DNA of 64,000 nucleotides, taken from assembly GCA_028641055.1 (NCBI GenBank), contig JAPCYS010001970.1, positions 40,168 to 104,167 of the forward strand, given 5' to 3'. Positions 22,032-35,000 of the stretch are shown here, one piece after another. Each line of letters begins with the position of its first letter. Within the stretch, counting starts at the first letter, position 1. The translations under genes and the position numbers were made by a program. This DNA is from Alopecurus myosuroides (taxonomy: Eukaryota; Streptophyta; Magnoliopsida; Poales; Poaceae). The notes below the pieces were generated by a model. The model was not told the origin of the DNA. It searched no databases and worked only from the letters and a program-made list of their open reading frames with translations.

Positions 22032-23390
22032 ACGACGACGTTGAGACAGACGAGGTTTACGACACTACTTCTGAGGAGTTAGCCCAGTACCAGGCTACTA
22101 AGTTTGCAGGCAAGTATTCACTCACATGAACCATTGTGTTCCTTTCCACATTGGATACCGATACTTTCTGTTGTCTATTCTGCTAGCCTTAAGATTCGTT
22201 GCTTGTGTTCGATCCTATCACATGTTATCCTGTAACCCTGATATAGCCTCACCTCCACACCTATAACCCCGTTGCTTGTTGCCTGTGTCTTACCAGCATG
22301 CTTAGGGTTGTTTATGCTCGAGTCTGCTATCCGTTATTTCTGTTACCATATTTATTATGTTCTGGGGCTCGATGTTTAAACAATCAACCTGTTAATGTTT
22401 GAGGTAATGCTAATTTGATGATAAGACACCATCAGGAGGCCCGGCCTGGTTTTGAGGCCTGCTAGTGTCGACCCTAATTAGGAAAAGGGTCTTGTCTACT
22501 GATCCATGATGAGCGCACTATCCGCATGTGGGAAGCGTGTATGGGCGCCCCCTCAATTTAATTCGATTCGCATCTCGTCCAAATCGCCACACTTAGTTCG
22601 GGCTTTCCATTTGATGCACGCATATGCAGGTACGAACCCGAGGCCAGGGTGGAACTTTTGTAGTCGGCATTTAGGGCGGCGTGATTTTCCAATGCTATGA
22701 GGGTCCCCCTTTTCTTCGTGGGGGCTCGATTAGCCGCGCACGCACAGCACGTGGTGCTTTGGGCTTGATGCGAAGAAGATTTGGGTTGTGTTGAGTGCCC
22801 CGCTTGGTGAAAGGCATTCCATCTGGCGGGTTATTCTTACGTGTACGGCCAAATTGGTGCACCCCTGCAGGGTTAAATCTTCTCGAGAAGCCGTGTTTTC
22901 CGCGGTTATGGATGACTTGGTGAAAGTACTGGCTAACAAGTACTCAGAACAACTTACACCTAACTAATGATAACTTGACTAGTAATAGTCTTATTGACAC
23001 AATAACTTGAACCATCATTAATCCAACTGTGTGAGTTATCCTCGGATTGCTTCTTTGGATAAGGGGCGAGATCCAGGATGGGTTTGTTTGAGGTTAGCTA
23101 TAGTTGGTTACGATACGCTATCTTATCCCCTTCTCTTAGCCGGAAGTTGTAGCGTGTTTCTGTAGTTGGTTAGAGCAGCCTGCTGCCGCACTTTGGTATC
23201 ACATATTCTTCCGTTGAACGCAAAGCATCTGTACTTGGTGTTGCCGGGTACACTTTTGGTATCTTGTGAGTCTTGCTTGCCAGTACTTGTCTGTACTGAC
23301 CCCTTTGGGGCTGTGGTTTCCGCAGACTACGTTTCCGAGGATCCCCATGGTGTCTACTACGTGGGGTATGACGAGGCTGCTGACGAGTAG
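22032..23390 (+). other. Candidate two-exon mini-ORF inside outer 3' LTR
   Basis: Block one is 22032-22109 with donor GCAAGT; block two is 23326-23390, starting after CCGCAG and ending in TAG. Lengths (78 and 65 nt), phase and stop are the same as in the 5' LTR. The copies differ by a few substitutions, including Glu to Lys in block one and Lys to Glu and Gly to Val in block two. The palindromic block lies in the intron between. Confidence 0.35.
22861..22920 (+). promoter_or_regulatory. Conserved palindrome-rich LTR block (outer 3' LTR)
   Basis: Identical motif order and near-identical sequence to 2131-2190. Confidence 0.5.
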
Positions 23391-26300
23391 ATAGCGGACC
23401 CGGGAAGGATCCGAGACATCGTGGATGGGCTCCGTCTTTTCGTTCCCGGCCTCTTAGGCCTATTTGGATCTTGTCTGTACTCAGACACCTTGGATGCTTC
23501 CGCTGTGATGTAATGATGAATTGTTGGGACATGTGTCCTCTGGATGATTGTATTTGCTATCTCTGCTCTAGTGAGAGCTATTTGCAACTTATTTCCATCT
23601 TTTGTGTCTTAGAGATATGTTGTGATATCGCTTGTTCAAATGTCGTTGACGTACCATGTGTGTATGTTATGAAATACGTCAACGGAAGTAGCCGGATTTC
23701 TATGTGATGGTTTACGCAGACGATGGATAGTAGAGAATGGTTGTCACACGTTTACGTGTTGGCCTGCTTATATTGAGATGCGGGTGCCGGTATGCCCCGT
23801 AAGCCATTTGTTCTACTGTTTAGCGGACTGTGAGTATCCTCTAGAAGTCCGGGTGCGACAGGGAACAATTTCATGGACATTTCTAACATTCATTAAAATT
23901 CTTGATTTGGTCCTACCTCGCAGTTTTTGTGAGCTATAGTACACTGTTTGGGCGTCCGTTGACAATTTGTTGGGCATTTCTGTCATTCATTAAAACTCCT
24001 TGATTTCTCCTACCTCGCAGTTTTCGTGAGGTAGAGCAGACTATTTGGGGGTCCGTGGACAATTTCATGGGCATTTCAGGCATTCATTAAAACTCATCGA
24101 TTTGGTCCTTTCTCGTAGTTTTCGTGAGCTATAGCACACTAATTGGGGGTCCTGGGAAAATCTTGTGGGCATTTCTAGCATTCATTAAAACTCGTCGGTT
24201 TGGTCCCTGCTCAAAGTTTTTGTGAGCTATAGTACACTGTTTGATGGTCAGGGGACAATTTCATGGGCATTTCTGGCATTCATTAAAACTCGTCGATTTC
24301 GCCCTTGCTCGAAGTTTTTGTGAGCTATAGTACACTGTTTGGTAGTAAGGGCACAATTTCATGGTCATTTCTAACATTCATTAAACTCCTCGATCTGGTG
24401 CTACCTCGTAGTTTTCGTGAGCTATAGCACAATGCTTAAGGGTCCGGGGACAATTTTGTGAGCATTTCTGGCATTCATTAAAACTCATTGATTTGTCCCT
24501 TTCTCGCACTTTTCGTGAGCTATAGTACACTGTTTCGGGGTCCCGGGACAATTTCATGGGCATTTCTGGCATTCATTAAAACTCCTCGATTTGGTCGTCC
24601 CTTGCAGTTATCGTGACGTATAGCACACAGTTTGGGGTCCGGGGAAAATTTCATGGGCATTTCTAGCATTCATTAAAACTCGTCGGTTTTTTCCTTGCTC
24701 GAAGTTTTCGTGAGCTATAGTACACTATTTGGTAGTAAGGGAACAATTTCATCGGCATTTCTAACATTCATTGAAATTCTCGATTTGGTCCTACCTCGCA
24801 GTTTTTGTGAGCTATAGTACACTGTTTGGGCGTCCGGGGACAATTTTTGGGCATTTCTGGCATTCATTAAAACTCCTTGATTTGCTCCTACCTCGCAGTT
24901 TTCGTGAGGTATAGCAGACTATTTGGTGGTCCAGGGACAGTTTCATGGGCTTTTCTGGCATTCATTAAAACTCGTCGATTTTGTCCTTGCTCGAAGTTTT
25001 CGTGATCCATATTACACCGTTTGGTGGTCCAGGGACAATTTCATGGGAATTTCTGGCATTCATTAAAACTCCTTATTTGGTCCTACCTCGCAGTCTTCGT
25101 GAGGTACAGCACACGGTTTGGGGTCCGGGGACAATTTCATTGGGATTTCTGGCATACATTAAAACTCCTCGATTTGGTGCTACCTCGTAGTTTTTGTGAG
25201 CTATAGCAGACTATGTGGGGGTCCGGGGACAATTTCATGGGCAGTTCTATCATTCATTAAAATTCTCGATTTGGTCCTACCTCGCAGTTTTTGTGAGCTA
25301 TATTACACTGTTTGGGCGTTCGGGGAAAATTTCTTGGGCATTTCTGGCATTCATTAAAACTCCTTGATTTGCTCCTACCTCGCAGTTTTCGTGAGGTATA
25401 TCAGACTATTTGGTGGTCTAGGGACAGTTTCATGGGCATTTCTGGTATTCATTAAAACTTGTCGATTTTTTCCTTGCTCGAAGTTTTCGTGATCCATAGT
25501 ACACTGTTTGGTGGTCCAGGGAAAATTTCATGGGCATTTCTTGCATTCAATAAAACTCCTCGATTTGGTGTTACCTCGTAGTTTTCGTGAGCTATAGCAC
25601 AATGTTTAAGGGTCCGGGGACAATTTCGTGAGCATTTCTGGCATTCATTAAAACTCATTGAGTTGTCCCTTTCTCGCACTTTTCGTGAGCTATAGTACAC
25701 AATTTTGGGGTCCCGGGACAATTTCATGGGCATTTCCGGCATTCGTTAAAACTCCTCGATTTGGTTGTACCTCGCAGTTTTCATGAGGTATAGCAGACAG
25801 TTTGGGGTTCTGGGGACAATTTCATGGGCATTTCTGGCATTCATTAAAACTCGTCGATTTTGTCCTTGCTCGAAGTTTTCGTGAGCTATAGTACACTATT
25901 TGGTAGCGAGGGAACAATTTCATGGGCATTTCTAGCATTCATTAAAATTCTTGACTTGGTCCTACCTCACAGTTTTTGTGAGCTATAGTACACTGTTTGG
26001 GCATCTATTGACAATTTCTTGGGCATTTCTGGCATTCATTAAAACACCTTGATTTCTCCTACCTCGTAGTTTTCGTGAGGTATAGCAGACTATTTGGGGG
26101 TCTGTGGACAATTTCATGGGCATTTCAGGCATTCATTAAAACTCATTGATTTGGTCCTTTCTCGCAGTTTTCGTGAGCTATAGCACACTAATTGGGGGTC
26201 CGGGGACAATCTTGTGGGCATTTATAGCATTCATTAAAACTCGTCGGTTTGGTCCATGCTCAAATTTTTGTGAGCTATATTACACTGTTTGATGGTAAGG

Positions 26301-29300
26301 GGACAATTTCAAGGGCATTTCTGGCATTCATTAAAACTCGTCGATTTCGACCTTGCTCGAAGTTTTCGTGAGCTATAGTACACTGTTTGGTAGTAAGGGC
26401 ACAATTTCATGGTCATTTCTAACATTCATTAAACTCCTCGATCTGGTGCTACCTCGTAGTTTTCGTGAGCTATAGCACAATGCTTAAGGTCCAGGGACAA
26501 TTTTGTGAGCATTTCTGGCATTCATTAAAACTCATTGATTTGTCCCTTTCTCACACTTTTCGTGAGCTATAGTACACTGTTTCGGGGTCCCGGGACATTT
26601 TCATGGGCATTTCTGGCATTCATTAAGACTCCTCGATTTGGTCGTCCCTTGCAGTTATCGTGACGTATAGCACACAGTTTGGGGTCCGGGGAAAATTTCA
26701 TGGGCATTTCTGGCATTCATTAAAACTCGTCGGTTTTTTCCTTGCTCGGTGTTTTCGTGAGCTATAGTACATTGTTTGATGGTAAGGGGTACAATTTCAT
26801 GGGCATTTCTGGCATTCATTAAAACTCCTTGATTTGGTCCTACCTCGCAGTCTTCGTGAGCTACAGCACACGGTTTGGGGTCCGGGGACAATTTCATTGG
26901 GATTTCTGGCATTCATTAAAACTCCTCGATTTTGTCCTTGCTCGTAGTTTTCGTGAGCTATAGTAGACTATGTGGGGGTCCGGGGACAATTTCATGGGAA
27001 GTTCGATCATTCATCAAAACTCGTAGATTTAGTACTTTCTCGCAGTTTTGGGAGCAATAGTACACTGTTTTATGGTCCAGGGACAATTTCATGGGCATTT
27101 CTAACATTCATTAAAATTCTCGATTTGGTCCTACCTCGCAGTTTTTCTGAGCTATAGTACACTGTTTGGGCGTCCGTTGACAATTTCATGGGCATTTCTA
27201 ACATTCATTAAAATTCTCGATTTGCTCCTACCTCGCAGTTTTCGTGACGTATAGCATACTATTTGGGGGTTTGTGGAAAATTTCATGGGCATTTCTAGCA
27301 TTCATTAAAACTCGTCGATTTGGTCCTTGCTCGCAATTTTCGTGAGGTATAGCAGACTATTTGGGGGTCCGGGGACAATCTCGTGGGAATTTCTAGCAGT
27401 CATTAAAACTCATCGATTTGGTCCTTGCTCGAAGTTTTCGTGAGCTATAGCACACTGTTTGGGGTCCAGGGACAATTTCATTGGTATTTCTAGCATTCAT
27501 TAAAACTCGTCGATTTTCTCCTACCGTGAAGTTTTTCTGAGCCATAGGAGACTGTTGGGGGGTCCGGGGACAATTTCATGGGCAGTTCTATCGTTCATTA
27601 AAACTCATAGATTTGGTCCTTTCTCGTAGTTTTTGTGAGCAATAGTACACTGTTTTATGGTCTGTGGACAATTTCATGGGCATTTCCGACATTCATTATA
27701 ATTTGTCGATTTGGTCCCTTCTTGCAGTTTTCGTGTGCTATAGTACACTTTATTGTCGAACAGGGACAATTTCATGGCATTTCTTGCATTCATTAGAACT
27801 CGTAGATTTGGTCGTATTTCGCAGTTTTTGTGAGCCATAGTACACTATTTGGGGATACAGACACAATTTTCTGGCGTTTCTGGCATTCATGAAAACTCCT
27901 CGATTTGGTCCTATCTCACAGTTTTTCTGAGCCATAGTACACTGTTTGGTGGTCCAGGGACATTTTCATGGGCATTTCTGGCATTCATTAAAACTCGTCG
28001 ATTTTTTCTTTGCTCGAAGTTTTTGTGATCCATAGTACACTGTTCCGTGGTCCAGGGACAATTTCATGGGCATTTCTGGCATTCATTAAATCTCGTCGAT
28101 TTCGTCCTTGCTCGAAGTTTTCGTGAGCTATAGTACACTGTTTGGTAGTAATTGCACAATTTCATGGTCATTACTAACATTCATTAAACTCCTCGATCTG
28201 GTGCTACGTCGTATTTTTCGTGAGCTATAGCACAATGCTTAAGGGTCCGGGGACAATTTTGTGAGCATTGCTGGCATTCATTAAAACTCATTGATTTGTC
28301 CCTTTCTCGCACTATAGTACACTGTTTTGGAGTCCCGGGACGATTTCATGGGCATTTCAGGCATTGAAAACTCCTCGATTTGGTCCCCTTGCAGTTATCG
28401 TGACGTATAGCACGTAGTTTGGGTCCGGGGAAAATTTCATGGGCATTTCTGCATTCATTAAAACTCGTCGGTTTTTTCCTTGCTCGAAGTTCTCGTGAGC
28501 TATAGTACACTATTTGGTAGTAATGGCACAATTTCATGGTCATTACTAACATTCATTAAACTCCTCGATCTGGTGCTACGTCGTATTTTTCGTGAGCTAT
28601 AGCACAATGCTTAAGGGTCCGGGGACAATTTTGTGAGCATTTCTGGCATTCATTAAAACTCATTGATTTGTCCCTTTCTCGCACTTTTCGTGAGCTATAG
28701 TACACTGTTTCGGAGTCCCGGGACAATTTCATGGGCATTTCTGGCATTCATTAAAACTCCTCGATTTGGTCGTCCTTGCAGTTATCGTGACGTATAGCAC
28801 ATAGTTTCGGTCCGGGGAAAATTTCATGGGCATTTCTGGCATTCATTAAAACTCGTCGGTTTTTCCTTGCTCGAAGTTTTCGTGAGCTATAGTACACTAT
28901 TTGGTAGTAAGGGAACAATTTCATGGTCATTTCTAACATTCATTGAAATTCTCGATTTGGTCCTACCTCGCGGTTTTTGTGAGCTATAGTACACTGTTTG
29001 GGCGTCCGGGGACAATTTCTTGGGCATTTCTGGCATTCATTAAAACTCCTTGATTTGCTCCTACCTCACAGTTTTCGTGAGGTATAGCAGACTATTTGGT
29101 GGTCCAGGGAAAGTTTCATGGGCTTTTCTGGCATTCATTAAAACTCGTCGATTTTGTCCTTGCTCGAAGTTTTCGTGATCCATAGTACACTGTTTGGTGC
29201 TCCAGGGACAATTTCATGGGAACTTCTGGCATTCATTAAAACTCCTTGATTTGGTCGTACCTCGCAATCTTCGTGAGCTACAACACAAGGTTTGGGGTCC

Positions 29301-30365
29301 GGGGACAATTTCATTGGGATTTCTGGCATATTAAAACTCCTCGATTTGGTGCTACCTCGTAGTTTTCGTGAGCTATAGCAGACTGTGTGGGGGTCCGGGG
29401 ACAATTTCATGGGCAGTTCTATCATTCATTAAAACTCGTAGATTTAGTACTTTCTCGCAGTTTTTGTGAGCAATAGTACACTGTTTTATTGTCCGGGGAC
29501 AATTTCATGGGCATTTCTAACATTCATTAAAATTCTCGATTTGGTCCTACCTCGCAGTTTTTGTGAGCTATAGTGCACTGTTTGGGCATCCGGGAACAAT
29601 TTCTTGGGCATTTCTGGCATTCATTAAAACTCCTTGATTTGCTCCTACCTCGTAGTTTTCGTGAGGTATAGCAGAATATTTGGGGTTTGTGGAAAATTTC
29701 ATGGGCATTTCTAGCATTCATTAAAACTCGTCGATTTGGTCCTTGCTCGCAATTTTTGTGAGGTATAGCAGACTATTTGGGGGTCCGAGGACAATCTCGT
29801 GGGCATTTCTAGCACTCATTAAAACTCGTCGATTTGGTCCTTGCTCGAAGTTTCCGTGAGCTATAGTACACTGTTTGGTGGTAAAGGGACAATTTCATGG
29901 GCATTTCTGGCATTCATTATAACTCCTTGATTTGGTCCTACCTTGCAGTTTTCGTGAACTATATCACACTGTTTGGGGTCCGGGGACAATTTCATTGGGA
30001 TTTCTAGCATTCATTAAAACTCGTCGATTTTATCCTACCTCGAAGTTTTTCTGAGCCATAGGAGACTGTTTGGGGCTCCGTGGACAATTTCATGGGCATT
30101 TCAGGCATTCATTAAAACTCATTGATTTGGTCCTTTCTCGCAGTTTTCGTGAGCTATAGCACACTAATTGGGGGTCCGGGGACAATCTTGTGGGCATTTC
30201 TAGCATTCATTAAAACTCGTCGGTTTAGTCCCTGCTCAAAGTTTTGTGAGCTATAGTACACTATTTGATGGTAAGGGGACAATTTCATGGGCATTTCTTG
30301 CATTCATTATAACTCGGCGATTTCGTCCTTGCTCGAAGTTTTCGTGAGCTATAGTACACTGTTTG

Positions 30366-31143
30366 GTAGTAATGGCACAATTTCATGGTCATTACTAACA
30401 TTCATTAAACTCCTCGATGTGGTGCTACGTCGTATTTTTCGTGAGCTATAGCACAATGCTTAAGGGTCCGGGGACAATTTTGTGAGCATTTGTGGCATTC
30501 ATTAAAACTCATTGATTTGTCCCTTTCTCGCACTTTTCGTGAGCTATAGTACACTGTTTCGGAGTCCCGGGACAATTTCATGGGCATTTCTGGCATTCAT
30601 TAAAACTACTCGATTTGGTCGTCCCTTGCAGTTATCGTGACGTATAGCACATAGTTTGGGTCCGGGGAAAATTTCATGGGCATTTCTGGCATTCATTAAA
30701 ACTCGTCGGTTTTTTCCTTGCTCGAAGTTTTCGTGAGCTATAGTACACTATTTGGTAGTAATGGCACAATTTCATGGTCATTACTAACATTCATTAAACT
30801 CCTCGATCTGGTGCTACATCGTATTTTTCGTGAGCTATAGCACAATGCTTAAGGGTCCGGGGACAATTTTGTGAGCATTTCTGGCATTCATTAAAACTCA
30901 TTGATTTGTCCCTTTCTCGCACTTTTCGTGAGCTATAGTACACTGTTTCGGAGTCCCGGGACAATTTCATGGGCATTTCTGGCATTCATTAAAACTCCTC
31001 GATTTGGTCGTCCCTTGCAGTTATCGTGACGTATAGCACATAGTTTGGGTCCGGGGAAAATTTCATGGGCATTTCTGGCATTCATTAAAACTCGTCGGTT
31101 TTTTCCTTGCTCGAAGTTTTCGTGAGCTATAGTACACTATTTG
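30366..31143. repeat. Tandem duplication of a four-monomer (389-bp) higher-order unit
   Basis: Two adjacent, almost identical 389-bp blocks, each made of four distinguishable monomers. One carries the variant GCACAATGCTTAAGGGTCC and another CGTGACGTATAGCACATAG. The same four-monomer motif occurs once near 24341, 26391 and 44279 and twice near 28146-28900. This shows recent local amplification inside an older array. Confidence 0.75.
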
Positions 31144-32017
31144 GTAGTAAGGGAACAATTTCATGGTCATTTTCTAACATTCATTGAAATTCTCGATTTG
31201 GTCCTACCTCGCAGTTTTTGTGAGCTATAGTACACTGTTTGGGCATTCGGGGACAATTTCTTGGGCATTTCTGGCATTCATTAAAACTCCTTGATTTGCT
31301 CCTACCTCGCAGTTTTCGTGAGGTATAGCAGACTATTTGGTGGTCCAGGGAAAGTTTCATGGCTTTTCTGGCATTCATTAAAACTCGTCGATTTTGTCCT
31401 TGCTCGAAGTTTTCGTGATCCATAGTACACTGTTTGTTGGTCCAGGGACAATTTCATGGGCATTTCTGGCATTCATTAAAACTCCTTGATTTGGTCCTAC
31501 CTCGCAATCTTCGTGAGCTACAACACAAGGTTTGGGGTCCGGGGACAATTTCATTGGGATTTCTGGCATTCATTAAAAACTCCTCGATTTGGTGCTACCT
31601 CGTAGTTTTCGTGAGCTATAGCAGACTGTGTGGGATCCGGGGACAATTTCATGGGCAGTTCTATCATTCATTAAAACTCGTAGATTTAATACTTTCTCGC
31701 AGTTTTTGTGAGCAATAGTACACTGTTTTATGGTCCGGGGACAATTTCATGGGCATTTCTAACATTCATTAAAATTCTCGATTTGGTCCTACCTCGCAGT
31801 TTTTGTGAGCTATAGTGCACTATTTGGGCATCCGGGAACAATTTCTTGGGCATTTCTGGCATTCATTAAAACTCCTTGATTTGCTCCTACCTCGCAGTTT
31901 TCGTTAGGTATAGCAGACTATTTGGGGGTTTGTGGAAAATTTCATGGGAATTTCTAGCATTCATTAAAACTCGTCGATTTGGTCCTTGCTCGCAATTTTC
32001 GTGAGGTATAGCAGACT

Positions 32018-32022
32018 ATTTG
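32018..32022. repeat. Target-site duplication ATTTG (left)
   Basis: Matches 43004-43008; the satellite monomer resumes in register after the element. Confidence 0.93.
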
Positions 32023-35000
32023 TGTAACATCCCAAAATTTGCTAACAAAAGGGTGTGGTGTGTGTTCATCTCATACATGCATCAAACAAAAATGTAAATC
32101 ATGTTTGAACCAATTTAAACTATGAAATTTTAATGGTTTCAGAAAATTCCACAAAAAGTACTTAATTCGGGTTCCAAAATTTTGTATTGAAAAATAATTC
32201 AAATGCACCAACCCAAGTTATGGTTTTGTTGGAAATTCCATGAGCTTTTCAAGAACTATTTTTGCCAAATTTTGTGTTCACAAAAAAGTCCCCAAAAATT
32301 TTGTTTTCTGTCCTGTTTTTAAGCTGAGAAGGACCTCTCTGTAATTTCTGGAAGTTACAGGGGGTTACCGAAAAGTCCCCTTTTCTTTCCTTCTTCTTCC
32401 TTTGGCCAGAAGGACACCTGCATGGCCGATCCACCCGATGCCGAATGCCACCTCCTGCTTGTGGCTTGGCTCGAGAGGATAGACGAGGAGAAGTCTGCAT
32501 CGTACCTTCTCCCTCCCCTCTCGCTCACTCTCTTTCCATCTGAACGGAGCACCTCGAAAGAAGACACGAACCCTAACCCTACTGTCCGTTGGCCGCCGTC
32601 GATTCCCGCCGTTCCCGGCCACCTCCGGCCGACTGGAGGTGACCAGGAGGAGCGCCTGGTCCCCGCCTTCCTCCTTGCCCAGCCTCGTTTGCAGGGATTC
32701 CTGGGAGGAGCTGAATCGGGGTCGTCTTCTTCACCTCCGGCGCCGTGCCCTCTCCCGATTCCGGCCAACTCCGTTAGCCCCCGTCGTATCTGAAGCTTCC
32801 ATCACCCTCCTGGTGAGCTAAGCCACCTTGTGACGTTCTTCGATTCGTATTTGCCGCTCGTTTTTTCCCTCGTCCTCTTGCTACGCCGCCGGCCACCGCG
32901 GAAGTCGTCGCCGGCGTCATTCCGGTGGCCAATAGATGGCGGCGCCGCCACCCAATGGCTCACCTTGAGCCCCTCAATCGGTTGCACCGCGCCCCGCGGG
33001 CCAATCCTCCCTCGATCGAGCGAATTGCTCGCCGGTTTAGCCTCTGTAGCCATGGTGACATCATCATCGCGTCATCATGACGTCAAAACTGTTTTGTCCT
33101 TTTTCAGAAAATGGTTAATAATAAACAGAAAATAGTTAAAGTTCATAATTGAATAACTATTAAGATATTAACCATAAAAATAAAGTAAAAATATGGTTTT
33201 CATCAGAAAAAGATGCTCAATCCAAATATGTCATTTCCACATATATTTGACAAAGTTGAATTTTGGCCTTTATTTAATATTGTTTAATCATTTAAAATGG
33301 AGAAAATAAGTTTTTATTCACTAAAATTAGAAAATTAAAAGTTATATATCAAATTGCTCAAAATGACAAATGCAATCTATTTATGGTATTTTCAAACCAA
33401 TTTGAGCAACTAAAATGGTACTCACTTCCATAATCGTCCGAATTGCCCCTCCGGGGCCTATTTCGGGCTAATTTCAGTAAAATCGCATAATTGCCATATG
33501 AACCCTAGCAACCCATCGAACATGTTTAGGGCTCTATTTCAGTGCACTAACTTGCTCATGCATACATATTGCGCATTGCATCGATGCCATGTGTTAATTG
33601 TTGTTTTTCTTGTTTCGGTGTTTGTTCCCCCTCGGTAGAACGTGACTCCGAAGAGAAGGCCAACAAATCCAATGGCGAATACTTGATCCTAACCGACAAG
33701 TCAAGCACTTATTCCAGAAGATCTTTATCCGGTTTTCTTGAAGCAAGGCAAGCATAACCTCTTATCTGCCCATATATGATTTCGAAAGACTTTTCATTCT
33801 CGTACAAATGCATTCGATTCCAATGTATCTTGAGTCAATAGATAGAGTTATCCTATTTATTTGCATAACCCAGATATCATGATTCAATACTCCTAGCAGA
33901 CATAGGATTTGTTTGTGTGTATCGCCAGAGCCTCAAATATGCCATGCTTAGTCATACATGTCTGTTGATCTCTACTCCATCCGGTTGATGAATCAGAGTT
34001 GCGAATGAATCTAGTATGGTAGGAAGTAGTGGTAAGTTAAGAGATGTTTGATTAACATGATTTAAAGGTGTGGATGACGAGATCACAGAGGGTCTGGTGG
34101 TTGTCTCGTTCATGCCCCTAGGAGCGAGTTCTCGTCTTCGAGCCAAGACTGAGCGTGCATCCACACGAGGGATTGGATTCCCCTCGGTCTCAACTTGCCT
34201 AGTTTGTTCCATGAGTTGCCTAGTTTGGGCTTTCCATTTCGATTTGCGGGGATATCAAAACGTTTTCAAAACTAGGACGTGGCGGTGCAACAGCCTGTGG
34301 CGAGACAGTAGTTGAAGCACCGCTCACAACGATAGAGACCCGGCAGGAGATGGCCACTCCCTATTGGCGGTCCATCTCTACTCGGAGCGACTCATGGAAT
34401 AGGCGAAGCAAGGGAAAGGTCGTGGTCGACCTCCATCTGCCGGCACTTCCCGGAATAGTGCCAACGTTCTGGCATTAAGAGTTGGTTGATACGTGTGGTT
34501 AAAGTTGTACACCCCTGCAGGGTTTAATCTTTTCGAAAAGCCGTGTCCGCGGTTAAGGACGACTTGGTGACGGATTCTGTGATCATAGACAACTTAAACG
34601 GAATGATTAAAACTTGTTGATAATGAATGAAGGATGCCTCCTCGGAGATGCCGAGAGGGGTTACCTTGTAGCATGAGTTACCGGAACAACTTGAGGTGAT
34701 GATCATTGAATCACGAGGTGCTGAATTTGTTGGTGGATGAAAAAGATGATGATATCAGTAGTTGAGTAGCTTTCTCATCTGTTTTCAAAATACTCTATGA
34801 GACGTGCTATTCCTTCCTCAACTTGGAAAACAAAGATGGCTTTACGCAAAATAACCTTCATAAAACCTTTCTGAAGATAGCAGATATATAATAGGTTAAC
34901 TAAGTCTTGTTGAGTACCTCCCGTACTCAGGTTTGCTTAATTTTGGTTCAGGAGAAGATCTCACATCGGTGGTGTTTCAGCGTGGACATCGACGAGTAGT

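Larger units (their letters stand above)
1..23860 (+). mobile_element. Outer Tekay/Del-type Ty3/gypsy chromovirus, 5' end cut by window
   Basis: Full structural order is visible: 5' LTR, tRNA primer site, leader, accessory ORF, gag, pol (protease, RT, RNase H, integrase, chromodomain), polypurine tract, 3' LTR. Integrase lies downstream of RT-RNase H, which defines Ty3/gypsy. The C-terminal chromodomain and the pol sequence style point to the Tekay/Del chromovirus clade; that clade call is made from motif recognition, not a tree. It is interrupted at 3756-14178 by a minus-strand relative. The right flank is satellite DNA, so the element probably sits inside the array. Its own target duplication cannot be tested because the left end is outside the window; the five bases after the 3' LTR are GGGAA. 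Defects: two stops in the accessory ORF, one gag frameshift, one stop before pol, one frameshift in the chromodomain. Confidence 0.93.
19549..23860 (+). mobile_element. 3' LTR of outer element, complete (4312 bp)
   Basis: Begins TGTAACATCCC and ends GGTGCGACA. The first ~500 bp is AT-rich, then a GC/CT-rich promoter and leader zone (about 20030-20670), the tRNA-like module (20732-20820), ~160-bp repeats (21088-21746), then the exon-like and palindromic blocks. Short ORFs in the GC-rich zone have no support. A TATAAAAA at 19939-19946 and a telo-box-like AACCCTAAACCC at about 19965-19976 are possible promoter parts. Confidence 0.95.
23861..32022. repeat. Satellite array, ~97-98-bp monomers, segment 1
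   Basis: About 84 head-to-tail monomers. A typical unit starts CATTCATTAAAACTCGTCGA, continues TTTGGTCCTTGCTCGAAG, TTTTCGTGAGCTATAGTACA, CTGTTTGGTGGT and GGGGACAATTTCATGGGC, and ends ATTTCTGG. Monomers are all in one orientation and differ at defined variant positions. Blocks of variants recur at about 2.05-2.25 kb, so there is higher-order structure. ORFs of 60-95 codons on the minus strand arise because the 97/98-bp period shifts frame and are not genes. I cannot match the unit to a named satellite. Confidence 0.95.

Noticed and set aside
24381..32000. Recurrent minus-strand ORFs of 60-95 codons with repeated Cys/His-rich peptides
   Set aside because: They lie in the satellite; because the period is 97-98 bp the frame rotates and short ORFs recur mechanically. 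No start context, no constraint, ends at arbitrary monomer positions.
23861..32022. CRISPR-like repeat-spacer array
   Set aside because: The whole ~97-bp unit is repeated with no unique spacers, and the setting is a plant retrotransposon landscape.
32355..32793. Opposed 123-137-codon ORFs at the LTR's GC-rich zone
   Set aside because: Both strands are open because of GC content; the sister LTR at 39739-40193 carries different frames after single-base changes.
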